Under the pieces are notes generated by a model that saw only the letters and a list, made by a program, of their open reading frames with translations, did not search any database and had not been told where the DNA came from. Shown here piece by piece: positions 15,801-23,102 of a DNA stretch of 25,200 nucleotides. How positions within the stretch are numbered: the stretch's first letter is position 1; each line of letters opens with the position of its first letter. Both the position numbers and the translations under genes were made by a program. Origin of the DNA: Caryophanales bacterium UBA5455 (lineage in GTDB: Bacteria; Bacillota_I; Bacilli_A; RFN20; CAG-826). The stretch is taken from assembly GCA_002427365.1 (NCBI GenBank), contig DIQT01000014.1:3149-28348 (forward strand). Direction: 5' to 3'.

Positions 15801-17394
15801 GAATCTTTGGCATAACTTCTTTCATTTGTGGTTTATTTTTTAAAGATGCAAGCGAGATTCCACTAATTTCAAAGGCTTTTTGTGATAGTTTTGCTTCGGG
15901 TCCGGGATTAATTAAAACATTTAAACGTTCGCGGACCATTCCTTGGCTAACCTTAACCGCGCCAAATTCAATAACGCGGTCGTAGCGCGCACTTAAACCC
16001 GTTGTTTCTAAGTCAAAAACAACATAAGTTGCATTCGTTAATTCAATATCGCTTGGATTCATGATATAACCTAAATTTGTGTCAATCATGTACATTTCTG
16101 CGCCATAAATCAATTTAATGCCCGCATCTTTTGCGGCTTTTTGGGCATCGGGGAATGCTTGGACCGCTCCATGATCTGTTACCGCAAGTGCGGTATGTCC
16201 CATATTTTTAGCTAAAGCAATATATTGTTCAATTGGTGTTACCCCATCCATCACACTCATATTTGTATGAAGGTGGAGTTCAACCCGCTTTTTAGGCGCG
16301 TTATCTTCCCGTAATGGCAGTTTGGGTAATTGGTCAATATAATGGGCCATCACCGTTAAATCGCGCGCAAAAGTGTCATAATCAACATTTCCGCGTACGC
16401 GAATTCGGGGCCGGTCTTTAACTTTAATTTTATCAAGTTTAGCAGCGGATAAAACACTATTGTTTTCAAATGCTTTCACATAAATTGCGTGGCCACCACT
16501 TTGACCAACACCAAACGTATAAATGTTTTTACCATTTTTCCGTTTCCGAACATCAACACTAAAAACATCGCCATCAAAATCCACGTTACCAGAATTCGTG
16601 TCCATCTCACTAATATTAAGCGGGCGATAATCACCTTTTGTAAACCGTTTCTTAAATTTACGATCTTCTTCCATTTGTTTTTGGTTAGCGAGCGCTTCCG
16701 CTAAACTAGCTTCTTCGGCTTTACTTAACCATGCTTTTTTTGTGGTTTTAATTGATTCGCGAATTTCTTCTTCTTCGCTTTCGCTTAAATGAAATGGAAC
16801 ATCGTCATCGGTTGGTAACGGAATATCGGCAAAAACTTCATCACCAACTTCTTCCTCTTCATGAAAAGTAAATTCTTCATCAATATCAACAACACTCATT
16901 TCATCTTCATCATCTTCGATATGTTCGTGATTGGCACTATCCATAATAATTTGATAAACGATTTGGTTTGGATAATTTAAAAATGACAGAAGACTTTGAA
17001 AATCTTTTAACATTTGTTCGTTATTAATGTATGTTGCTTCACTAGCAAAAACAAATTCAATCATGTTACCCGAAACAATATTAATTTTTTGATTGCTTGG
17101 AAGATGATAGTTAGCTTGATACCATGGATCAAATAAATTAATAATATCAAGCGGTGTTGGTTCATATGTATACGTAAATGTTAAATCATACGGATACGTT
17201 ATTTGCGCTAGGCCATTTAAAAAAGCAGCAAAAACATCGTAGTCCCATGGATTTGTTTTATTTAAAACAATAATCCATTTTGCACTATTATCTTTATCAC
17301 GGGCGAATTCGACAATTGATAAATCATAAAAACGTTCGAGATCACTTAATCCGAGCGAATTTAAAAACCGTGTAATAGTAGATTTCGATGTCAA
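12871..17394 (-). CDS. polC: DNA polymerase III alpha subunit, PolC type
   Basis: This is the replicative, Gram-positive-type polymerase, 1507 residues, close to the usual 1430-1460 plus an acidic insert. Domains in order: N-terminal domain with a strongly acidic linker (about 157-215); OB fold (about 270-350); PHP domain with H374/H376, TDHG at 406-409 and a GDVH later motif; inserted 3'-5' proofreading exonuclease (D461xE463 in FDLETTGL, HNAEFD at 543-548, HRADYD at 604-609); palm with D1024 and D1026 in PDIDLNFPGD; zinc-binding cysteines 966, 969, 995 and 998; a helix-hairpin-helix near ISGLGKAAADTV; and a C-terminal clamp-binding QISLFDFF. Proofreading and synthesis sites look intact. The start is TTG at 17394, seven bases after AAGGAGG; no better ATG is nearby. 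It is the last protein gene of the uppS-to-polC unit, 43 bases after rseP. In B. subtilis proS lies between these two; here it does not. Confidence 0.97.
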   Translation of the reverse strand: MTSKSTITRFLNSLGLSDLERFYDLSIVEFARDKDNSAKWIIVLNKTNPWDYDVFAAFLNGLAQITYPYDLTFTYTYEPTPLDIINLFDPWYQANYHLPSNQKINIVSGNMIEFVFASEATYINNEQMLKDFQSLLSFLNYPNQIVYQIIMDSANHEHIEDDEDEMSVVDIDEEFTFHEEEEVGDEVFADIPLPTDDDVPFHLSESEEEEIRESIKTTKKAWLSKAEEASLAEALANQKQMEEDRKFKKRFTKGDYRPLNISEMDTNSGNVDFDGDVFSVDVRKRKNGKNIYTFGVGQSGGHAIYVKAFENNSVLSAAKLDKIKVKDRPRIRVRGNVDYDTFARDLTVMAHYIDQLPKLPLREDNAPKKRVELHLHTNMSVMDGVTPIEQYIALAKNMGHTALAVTDHGAVQAFPDAQKAAKDAGIKLIYGAEMYMIDTNLGYIMNPSDIELTNATYVVFDLETTGLSARYDRVIEFGAVKVSQGMVRERLNVLINPGPEAKLSQKAFEISGISLASLKNKPQMKEVMPKILDFIGDSILITHNAEFDIPQFNHELELLGLDKISNPVIDTLSLSRFLFPESKSHRLGSLANKFTVSYDPTSAHRADYDAEVLYHIWEAMRVTLTNHHGVLLHSDLGKLVPSQDVYKHLYPHHVIVLARNEQGMKDLFKLISLSNLEYIADIPKIPRHILSQYRDNLLLGSACFNGEVFEFARNRSHEDLLEKVRFYDYIEIQPPANYSYLINMGDFESEADLYQTLNDIMVAAREEGKLVVATGDVHYLNPEQKIYRDVYIMAKAVGGINHALAPYSRDKIAPFENPDQHFRSTEEMLAAFTANNFLSEEKAFEIVVTNSNIIADAIKPLNPIKDKLYPPQIANSDKLLTDIVYDNAHKIYGDPLPNIVSERIITELKGIINNGYGVIYYIAYLLVKMANDEGHIVGSRGSVGSSLVATMAKITEVNPLPPHYLCPNCQYSDFKPVEVSKYDIRSGFDLPAKKCPKCGHDLKGEGQNIPFETFLGFNANKVPDIDLNFPGDYQAVAHENTKKLLGENNVFKAGTIETVAERTSFGYVRGYFERSGYDLSTISKASIEYIASGCTGVKRTTGQHPGGIVVIPEQYEVYDFTPLQYPAEDTDSSWKTTHFDFKSIHDNVLKLDLLGHVDPLAIRMMCDMTGVKIPDINIVDEKVMSLFSSVRALNMKTNTMKLNNGALGIPEFGTNYVRGILDETQPNRFADLLIISGLSHGTDVWSGNAQELVKSGKFTLRDVIGCRDDIMMYLIDKGIEPTTSFSIMEDVRRGKGVKPAFEKVMREHGVQDYYINSCNKIKYMFPKAHATAYVMMALRVAWFKIYYPLAFYAVYFSVRTVHYDIETMVAGKKAIITKLTEFSNRKNSRENPLTAKEIEVEKTLIIALEMVERGYKLTNIDLYRSDASNFLIDVENNAVIPPFTTISGLGKAAADTVIEARKDGPFLSVEDLSDRTKLTSTSIDFLREIGSLEGIPETNQISLFDFF

Positions 17395-17401
17395 TTTACT
17401 A

Positions 17402-17408
17402 CCTCCTT
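17402..17408 (-). promoter_or_regulatory. ribosome binding site that fixes the TTG start of polC
   Basis: AAGGAGG on the minus strand lies seven bases before the TTG at 17392-17394. It is the only strong site near the N-terminus and supports TTG over later ATG codons. Confidence 0.8.
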
Positions 17409-17437
17409 AATAACTATTTTAATTATATATGATTGTA

Positions 17438-18676
17438 CTAAAAGAAACCGACAATATCTCGAACTAATAAAAATAAAATAAACGTAAATAAGATAATCAT
17501 CCCAACGGTCGAGGCAACTTGTTTAAATTTCTTGGAAATTTCTTTCCGCGAAATTCCTTCAATAATAACAACTAATAAATGCCAACCATCTAGACCTGGG
17601 AACGGTAGAAGGTTAAATAACGCTAAGTTAACCGAAATCATTCCCCAGATGAAAATATAATTTGCCCAGCCATAGTTGGCGTAAATCGAGGATGATTGCG
17701 AGAAGATTGCGACAACGCCGCCGATATTATTAAATGTTTCGGGAGTAAATAAAGTAATAATCGCCCGCCCAACCGCGGTCGTGGATTGGACCCAGTCGCT
17801 ACCGGAGGCACTAATGACTTTACCAAAGCTCCGCCTTTTTTGTTGTTTTGTTAAGGAAAAGTCAAATCCTTCATATTTATACGTATCGCCTTTTTCCGCT
17901 TTAACCGTTTTTACGGGGAACGTTACTTCATATTGGCCAATATATTCATATGCTTCTTTTTCTTCGTTATATTCAATTCCTTTGGCAAAGGTTAACGTTA
18001 CATCAAAACTTACTTCTTCACTTGGTGTATAAAGTTGATTAAGGTTAGTTAACTTTTTAACATCACGAGGAATTAAATGAAAATAATTTTCTAAGGACGT
18101 ATCATGATAATCAGGATAATAAATAAGAACGTTATATTCTTTTTCATTAAGAGTAACGACATCAAAAATTGCGTAAGTCCTCTCTTCATCCCCATCATCA
18201 TATTTTTGGGGCGCAATGATAATATCATCCGCTTTGACACCTCGATTAGCGGCGACACCATTTTCAATAACTTGAACATTACTATTAATAACAGTGTATG
18301 GAAGTGTGTTCCCAATCATAAAAATAAAGAACGCAACAATGAAGTTGACAAGAATTCCACCACTCATAATAAAAGCGCGTTTCCATTTGGCCACTTTAAG
18401 TAAGGACCGTTCTTCAGGAATTTCTAATTCAGCATATTCATCAGGAAAATCTTCCGTTTCGCCATACATTGAAACATACCCACCAATTGGTAAGGCCCGT
18501 AAAGAAAATGTTGTTTCTTTGCCTTTTTTGGAATAGATTTTTGGGCCCATTCCAATCGCATATTCAAAACAATAAACTTTAAACAACTTAGCAAAGGCTA
18601 AGTGACCAAGCTCATGGAGGGCAATTAAGAAGCCGATAATAATTATCGACAAGAGAATTATTAAAACTGTTTGCAT
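17438..18676 (-). CDS. rseP: site-2 intramembrane zinc metalloprotease RseP/RasP
   Basis: This 412-residue membrane protease cuts transmembrane segments of anti-sigma factors, signal-peptide remnants and similar substrates. The zinc site is H21-E22-xx-H25 (HELGH) inside the first membrane helix, and the third ligand D363 lies in NLLPFPGLDG (355-364). Membrane spans are at about 3-24, 102-124, 337-360 and 388-409. The middle region (about 130-285) is where a PDZ domain sits in the family; it is longer and more divergent here, with an acidic patch, and only a weak PDZ can be traced. ATG at 18674-18676 lies five bases after the dxr stop, with no strong ribosome site, so translation is probably coupled to dxr. 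The neighbours (uppS, cdsA, dxr, polC) give the usual Bacillota context for RasP. Confidence 0.93.
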   Translation of the reverse strand: MQTVLIILLSIIIIGFLIALHELGHLAFAKLFKVYCFEYAIGMGPKIYSKKGKETTFSLRALPIGGYVSMYGETEDFPDEYAELEIPEERSLLKVAKWKRAFIMSGGILVNFIVAFFIFMIGNTLPYTVINSNVQVIENGVAANRGVKADDIIIAPQKYDDGDEERTYAIFDVVTLNEKEYNVLIYYPDYHDTSLENYFHLIPRDVKKLTNLNQLYTPSEEVSFDVTLTFAKGIEYNEEKEAYEYIGQYEVTFPVKTVKAEKGDTYKYEGFDFSLTKQQKRRSFGKVISASGSDWVQSTTAVGRAIITLFTPETFNNIGGVVAIFSQSSSIYANYGWANYIFIWGMISVNLALFNLLPFPGLDGWHLLVVIIEGISRKEISKKFKQVASTVGMIILFTFILFLLVRDIVGFF

Positions 18677-18681
18677 ATTTG

Positions 18682-19839
18682 TTACTTCAAGCTTTCTATT
18701 AACAATGTTGTTTCGTGCCTAATTTCTTTATCTAACGCGACTAGCTCGTCCAAAGTAGGCTTTTCAATAATACCATGTTTACCGATGATTTGGCCAATGA
18801 TTTTCTCAATTTGATTAAACGGTAATCGCCCATCTAAAAATGCATAAACCGCAACTTCATTCGCGGCATTAAGAATCGTGCCATAGCTTCCTTTATATTT
18901 AAGTGCGTCTCTCGCAAAGGCGACTGCGGGATAGCGGTCCGCATCAAAGGGATGAAAGGTAAGACTACTTAGTGTATTTAAATCTAAACTTTCATGAATT
19001 AAACTTTGTTCGCGTTTTCCTTCATAGAGGGCATACGCAATTGGAACTTTCATATCCGCAGGTCCAAGGTCCGCTAAAAAACTTCCATCTTTAAATTCGA
19101 CGAGCGAATGAACAACACTTTGATCATGCATTAAAATATCAATTTGTTCGCTTGGATAATTAAATAAATAATGGGCTTCAATAATTTCAAAGCCTTTATT
19201 CATCATCGTCGCACTATCAATCGTAATTTTTGCGCCCATCGACCACGATGGGTGCTTAAGCGCATCTTTAACACTAACACCGGCTAATTGTTCACGCGTT
19301 AAATGCCGAAACGAACCGCCGGATGCCGTTAAAACTAACCGTTTAACATTTTCCCGTTTTTGGCCTGCTAAACATTTTGCAAGTGCGACATGTTCACTAT
19401 CAATTGGGTAAAGTTTTTGCCCAGTTGTTTTTAATAATTCATTAATTAATTCGCCACCAACAACAAGACTTTCTTTATTCGCTAAGGCGACGTCTTTCTT
19501 ACTTTCTAAGGCGGCAACAGTGGGAACTAACCCAACAAAGCCAACTAGCGCATTAATAACGGTATCGGCGTCCACCGTGCGGACTAATGTTTCTAAGCCT
19601 GTTTCGCCACTATAAAACGTAATCTGCGGATATTTTTTAGCAAATTTCTTTGCTTCGACTTCATCAATTAAATAAATATGTTTAACGCTAGGATGATTAT
19701 TAATAATTACGGGAATTTTATTACTTTGTTTACCCACACTAAAACCGACTAACACAAAGTCGTTTCGAGAGTTTTCGATTATTGTAAGTGTTGATTGGCC
19801 AATTGAGCCACTTGCTCCTAATAAAATTAACCGTTTCAT
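18682..19839 (-). CDS. dxr: 1-deoxy-D-xylulose 5-phosphate reductoisomerase
   Basis: The enzyme converts 1-deoxy-D-xylulose 5-phosphate to 2-C-methyl-D-erythritol 4-phosphate with NADPH, the first committed step of the MEP isoprenoid pathway. At 385 residues it is of normal length. The NADPH-binding loop GASGSIGQS is at 8-16, and NKESLVVGGE is at 121-130. Metal ligands D147 and E149 lie in PIDSEH and E221 in FEIIEAHYLF. The substrate loop HPSWSMG is at 196-202, and the LTASGGSFR motif is intact. The start codon ATG overlaps the cdsA stop as ATGA, so the two are translationally coupled. Placement beside uppS, which uses the pathway's end products to build the undecaprenyl carrier, makes functional sense. 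The organism therefore uses the MEP rather than (or in addition to) the mevalonate route. Confidence 0.96.
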   Translation of the reverse strand: MKRLILLGASGSIGQSTLTIIENSRNDFVLVGFSVGKQSNKIPVIINNHPSVKHIYLIDEVEAKKFAKKYPQITFYSGETGLETLVRTVDADTVINALVGFVGLVPTVAALESKKDVALANKESLVVGGELINELLKTTGQKLYPIDSEHVALAKCLAGQKRENVKRLVLTASGGSFRHLTREQLAGVSVKDALKHPSWSMGAKITIDSATMMNKGFEIIEAHYLFNYPSEQIDILMHDQSVVHSLVEFKDGSFLADLGPADMKVPIAYALYEGKREQSLIHESLDLNTLSSLTFHPFDADRYPAVAFARDALKYKGSYGTILNAANEVAVYAFLDGRLPFNQIEKIIGQIIGKHGIIEKPTLDELVALDKEIRHETTLLIESLK

Positions 19840-20924
19840 ACTAATAGACCAATTAATAAAAGGGTATCACTTGGGGTATGATTTAAGAATGGATTTCCCG
19901 TTAACATTGTATTTGAAATTAAAATAATAATAATTGAAATACCAAAGGCAACTGTTATTAAACTATCGACCCGGTCTAAAACGCCACCCATGCCTTTAAG
20001 AATTGTGCCATAATCTTTTAATTCAAGTTCTCGTTTAATTGCGGAAAAAGTAAAGTCGCCTAAATTAGCCATTAATGGCATTAAGGCGCTTAAAAATAAA
20101 ATCCAGTACCAATTTTTAACGGTTAGCCACGGTAAAATTGGATAACCTGTTGCCGCTAAACTAATCGCAAATGTGAAGGAAAATAGTATCGAAACACCGA
20201 TCCCACCACCAAAACCTTCCCATGTTTTATTTGGGCTAATCCGTTCATTCATCTTGTTTTTGCCGAAGAAAACACCGATAAAATAAGCGCCAATATCAGT
20301 AGCGAAGGTGCCGATAACAATATATAGAATTAATAATGAACTATGAATATAATTACCGTTTTCATGTAGTGAGGCTACACCAAAGACTTCTTTAAAACTT
20401 AAGAAGTTTGAAAATGGGAAATACCGTAAAAACAAGAAGCTTTGGAAGCCAATCCCCACAAAGAGTGTCATCGTAAATAAATAATAAACATCCGCCATTT
20501 TCATTTTGGGCGTAATAATTGCGGTGAAAAACAAAACAAAGAGGAGAACCACAACCCCCATAGTGGAAATTAAAACATCGTTAAAGCCAACGTTAAATTT
20601 CCATTCGGTAATATCAAAAGCCGCAAATTCATTTGCGTCATTATTCATAATATTGTTTTTAATAAAAATCCAAAAAACGAAGCTATAAATCATTACATAA
20701 ATAAAAATTTGCATTGGAATCGAAATCTTTGTCTTTTGTGGCGCGTTAATAAATTCATGGGTCGCAAGACCTAACGTTAACGCAACTAAGACAATGAAAA
20801 ACCAACCGCCAAGAAATAAGGCGGGAATTGCAAGAACCGCTAAAACAATTCCGGTTATTGTCCGTGTTTTCATGTTATTTGATGTTTTTTCATCAAGTTC
20901 TTTTTTTATGGGTCGTTTAATCAT
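19836..20924 (-). CDS. cdsA: phosphatidate cytidylyltransferase (CDP-diglyceride synthase)
   Basis: The enzyme makes CDP-diacylglycerol from phosphatidate and CTP, the branch point to all bacterial phospholipids. The 362-residue protein has about eight membrane segments, and the family signature is near the C-terminus: ISPNKTWEG, then SAIKRELELKDYG and KGMGGVLDRVDS. In the usual signature the third motif reads PGHGGxLDR; here the histidine position is M312 and the preceding proline is lysine, while the SxxKR, KD, GG and DRxD residues are kept. ATG at 20922-20924 overlaps the last eight bases of uppS and follows a GGTGG site. An internal ATG at codon 18 would give the more typical N-terminus but has no ribosome site. 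The 4-base overlap with dxr places it within one transcript. Family call is sure; the substitution deserves checking. Confidence 0.93.
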   Translation of the reverse strand: MIKRPIKKELDEKTSNNMKTRTITGIVLAVLAIPALFLGGWFFIVLVALTLGLATHEFINAPQKTKISIPMQIFIYVMIYSFVFWIFIKNNIMNNDANEFAAFDITEWKFNVGFNDVLISTMGVVVLLFVLFFTAIITPKMKMADVYYLFTMTLFVGIGFQSFLFLRYFPFSNFLSFKEVFGVASLHENGNYIHSSLLILYIVIGTFATDIGAYFIGVFFGKNKMNERISPNKTWEGFGGGIGVSILFSFTFAISLAATGYPILPWLTVKNWYWILFLSALMPLMANLGDFTFSAIKRELELKDYGTILKGMGGVLDRVDSLITVAFGISIIIILISNTMLTGNPFLNHTPSDTLLLIGLLV

Positions 20925-21648
20925 TTTTTAATCCACCAAACCGCCGATCACGTTCGGCAAATTGTTCTAAACATTTAATTAATTCTTTTTTTGTAAAATC
21001 CGGCCAATATGTTTTTGTGAAAATAAATTCCGCATACGCTAATTGCCATAACATAAAGTTCGATAACCGCTGTTCACCACTTGTGCGAATTAATAAATCA
21101 ACTTCAGGTAACCCGTTTGTGTATAAATATGTGCTAAAAGTCGCTTCATTTACATCTTCAACATTTAATTCGCCATCATTAACAGCGGTCGCAATCGCTT
21201 TTGAAGCCCGAACAATTTCAGGACGACCACCATAGCTAAGCGCAATATTTAAAATAAGTTTATTATTATCTTTTGTTTGGGAAACTGTTTTTGCGATAAC
21301 TTCTTGCGTTGATTTTGGTAAGCGCGCAATTTCACCCATCGTCACAACTTTAATACCTTTTTCCATTAGTTCGCCAATTCGTTTACTAAATTGGTCTTCA
21401 AGGTAACTAAATAAAAAGTCAATTTCTTTTTGGGGCCGTGACCAGTTTTCACTTGAAAATGCATAAATACTAATAACTTTAATATTTAATTCAATCGCCG
21501 CTGTTGCAATATCAAAAATTCGTTCAGCCCCAGCGCGATGTCCTAAGTTTCTTGTTAAACCACGTCGTTTTGCCCACCGACCATTACCATCCATAATAAA
21601 GGCAACATGGGTTGGGGCGGGCAGGTCTTTCACAAGTTTTTTTGCCAT
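20917..21648 (-). CDS. uppS: undecaprenyl diphosphate synthase (isoprenyl transferase)
   Basis: This cis-prenyltransferase condenses isopentenyl diphosphate units onto farnesyl diphosphate to give the C55 carrier lipid for cell-wall synthesis. The catalytic loop HVAFIMDGNGRWAKRRG is near the N-terminus with the essential Asp (residue 20 with this start). Also visible are GHRAGAERI, YAFSSENWSRP, LNIALSYGGRPEI, DLLIRTSGEQRLSNFMLWQLAYAE and an FGG near the C-terminus, so all five conserved regions are present. I chose ATG 21646-21648 (243 residues) because GAGG lies seven bases upstream; a longer frame to 21684 has no ribosome site and falls close to the promoter -10. It is the first gene of the uppS-cdsA-dxr-rseP-polC unit, just behind a promoter and the frr terminator. 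The presence of this enzyme fits a walled cell. Confidence 0.96.
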   Translation of the reverse strand: MAKKLVKDLPAPTHVAFIMDGNGRWAKRRGLTRNLGHRAGAERIFDIATAAIELNIKVISIYAFSSENWSRPQKEIDFLFSYLEDQFSKRIGELMEKGIKVVTMGEIARLPKSTQEVIAKTVSQTKDNNKLILNIALSYGGRPEIVRASKAIATAVNDGELNVEDVNEATFSTYLYTNGLPEVDLLIRTSGEQRLSNFMLWQLAYAEFIFTKTYWPDFTKKELIKCLEQFAERDRRFGGLKND

Positions 21649-21675
21649 AATATACCTCAAGATAGTTGCAGTTAA

Positions 21676-21703
21676 ATTATACATTGTTAATGATAATTTA
21701 CAA
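21676..21703 (-). promoter_or_regulatory. promoter of the uppS-cdsA-dxr-rseP-polC unit
   Basis: TTGTAA (21698-21703) and TATAAT (21676-21681) on the minus strand with 16-base spacing. It lies between the frr terminator and uppS, so this unit is probably transcribed on its own. Confidence 0.65.
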
Positions 21704-21723
21704 ACGCAACAATGATATTTAAT

Positions 21724-21746
21724 AAAAAAGGGGATACACCCCTTTT
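21724..21746 (-). terminator. terminator after frr
   Basis: Stem AAAAGGGG/CCCCTTTT around TGTAT, followed on the minus strand by a run of T. It begins 24 bases after the frr stop. Confidence 0.9.
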
Positions 21747-21769
21747 CATCTTTTATTATTTATAAACAA

Positions 21770-22315
21770 CTAAATTGTCATGATTTCACTTTCTTTTGTT
21801 TTGCAAGCTTCATCAACAAGTTTAATCATTTCATTAGTAACATCTTGAATATCACTTTCAAGCCGCTTTTGATAATCTTCACTAAGCCCTTCCTCCATTT
21901 TCACTAAATCCATAAAATCACGGCGAATATTACGAATCGCAACTTTTGCTTCTTCGCCATATTTTTTTGCCGTTTTAACGAGTTCGCGCCGTCTATCTTC
22001 CGTTGGAATTGGGAAAATGAGCCGAACTTGGTCACCTTCAGAAATTGGGTTAATACCTAAATCACTTGCGTTAAGTGCAGCGGCAATCGAGCGAACATCA
22101 CCTTTATCATACGGTTTAACGACTAATTGTTGAGCTTCGGGAACAGAAATCATCGCAATATGGCGTAGAGGTGTTTTTGTCCCATAATAATCGATTTCAA
22201 TCCGATCTAAAATTGTTGGGTTCGCCCGGCCCGTTCGTAAAGTATTAAATTGACTTTTTAAGTTATCAAGTGTTTTTTGCATGTTACCACGCATTTCAGT
22301 TGTTAAATTTTCCAT
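21770..22315 (-). CDS. frr: ribosome recycling factor
   Basis: This 181-residue factor splits the post-termination ribosome together with EF-G. It is close to the universal length of about 185 and shows the conserved stretches LRTGRANPTILDRIEIDYYG (about 26-45), the VKPYDKG loop, the ALNASDLGINP hinge region, RLIFPIPTEDRRRELVK and RNIRRDFMD. No gap or odd residue is apparent. ATG at 22313-22315 starts four bases after the pyrH stop, so the two are co-transcribed and probably coupled. A hairpin terminator follows, ending the pyrH-frr unit. Confidence 0.97.
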   Translation of the reverse strand: MENLTTEMRGNMQKTLDNLKSQFNTLRTGRANPTILDRIEIDYYGTKTPLRHIAMISVPEAQQLVVKPYDKGDVRSIAAALNASDLGINPISEGDQVRLIFPIPTEDRRRELVKTAKKYGEEAKVAIRNIRRDFMDLVKMEEGLSEDYQKRLESDIQDVTNEMIKLVDEACKTKESEIMTI

Positions 22316-22319
22316 AAAT

Positions 22320-23042
22320 TTATGCTCCTTTACAAATCTTTGTTCCGATATTTTCGCCTTTAACAGCTTTTACAAAGTTTTCTGGATCTTCCATACTAAA
22401 TACTATTGTATCAATTCTACTTTCGGAGAGCAAACTAACAGCGGTTTGATCCATCGCTTTTAAGCCTTTATGAATATATTCTTGATAGGTTAAGTGTGTA
22501 AATAACGTTGCGTCAGGGTTAATTCGTGGGTCATCACTATAAACGCCTTTAACACCATTTTTCGCCATAAGAATTGCTTCCGCGTCTACATCTAGTGCTT
22601 TTAAGGCCGCGTTTGAGTCCGTAGTAAAGAACGGATTTCCTGTTCCGCCCGCAAAAATGACAACACGTTTTTTGTCAAAGTGATTAACCGCGACCCGTTT
22701 AATATATGGTTCACAAACCGCGTTAACTTCAATTGAAGACATTACGCGGGTGGGGACATCAATATCTTCAAGTGCACTTTGAAGCGCAAGCGAGTTAATA
22801 ATTGTGCCAAGCATCCCCATATAGTCAGCGGTTGAACGCGCAATACCAATTTCTTTGGACATTGCACCACGCCAAATATTACCAGCACCAATAACAATAC
22901 CAATTTCTACATCTTCAAGCCATAAGTCTTTAACGGCTTTAGCAATTGTTTTTAAGCGGCTTTCATTAAGAATTAACTTTTGTTCGGTATTTGCTAGTGC
23001 TTCTCCCGAAAGTTTAAGGACAACGCGTTTGTATTTGTTCAT
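22320..23042 (-). CDS. pyrH: UMP kinase
   Basis: The enzyme phosphorylates UMP to UDP with ATP, and bacterial forms are hexameric and regulated by GTP and UTP. The 240-residue sequence is of normal length and shows the amino-acid-kinase fold motifs LKLSGEAL (9-16), IGAGNIWRG, ADYMGMLGTIINSLALQ, FAGGTGNPFFTTDSNAALKA, ILMAKNGVKGVYSDDPR and a C-terminal MEDPENFVKAVKGENIGT. ATG at 23040-23042 follows a strong GGTGGAGGG site. A TATAAT sits very close upstream (23061-23066), but its start point would fall in the ribosome site, so the promoter of this unit is uncertain; partial read-through of the tsf terminator is an alternative. It is followed by frr after four bases. Confidence 0.97.
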   Translation of the reverse strand: MNKYKRVVLKLSGEALANTEQKLILNESRLKTIAKAVKDLWLEDVEIGIVIGAGNIWRGAMSKEIGIARSTADYMGMLGTIINSLALQSALEDIDVPTRVMSSIEVNAVCEPYIKRVAVNHFDKKRVVIFAGGTGNPFFTTDSNAALKALDVDAEAILMAKNGVKGVYSDDPRINPDATLFTHLTYQEYIHKGLKAMDQTAVSLLSESRIDTIVFSMEDPENFVKAVKGENIGTKICKGA

Positions 23043-23068
23043 ATAAACCCTCCACCTTTTATTATAAA

Positions 23069-23099
23069 CAAAAAGAACACTAAAGAGTGTTCTTTTTTT
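23069..23099 (-). terminator. terminator after tsf
   Basis: An eleven-pair stem (23071-23081 with 23086-23096) around a four-base loop; the core is GAACAC/GTGTTC and the stem ends in TTTTTG on the minus strand. It separates rpsB-tsf from pyrH-frr. Confidence 0.9.
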
Positions 23100-23102
23100 G
23101 TT

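Noticed and set aside
21649..21684. Longer N-terminus for uppS starting at 21684
   Set aside because: No ribosome site precedes it, it lies just past the -10 box, and the added residues are not part of the family.
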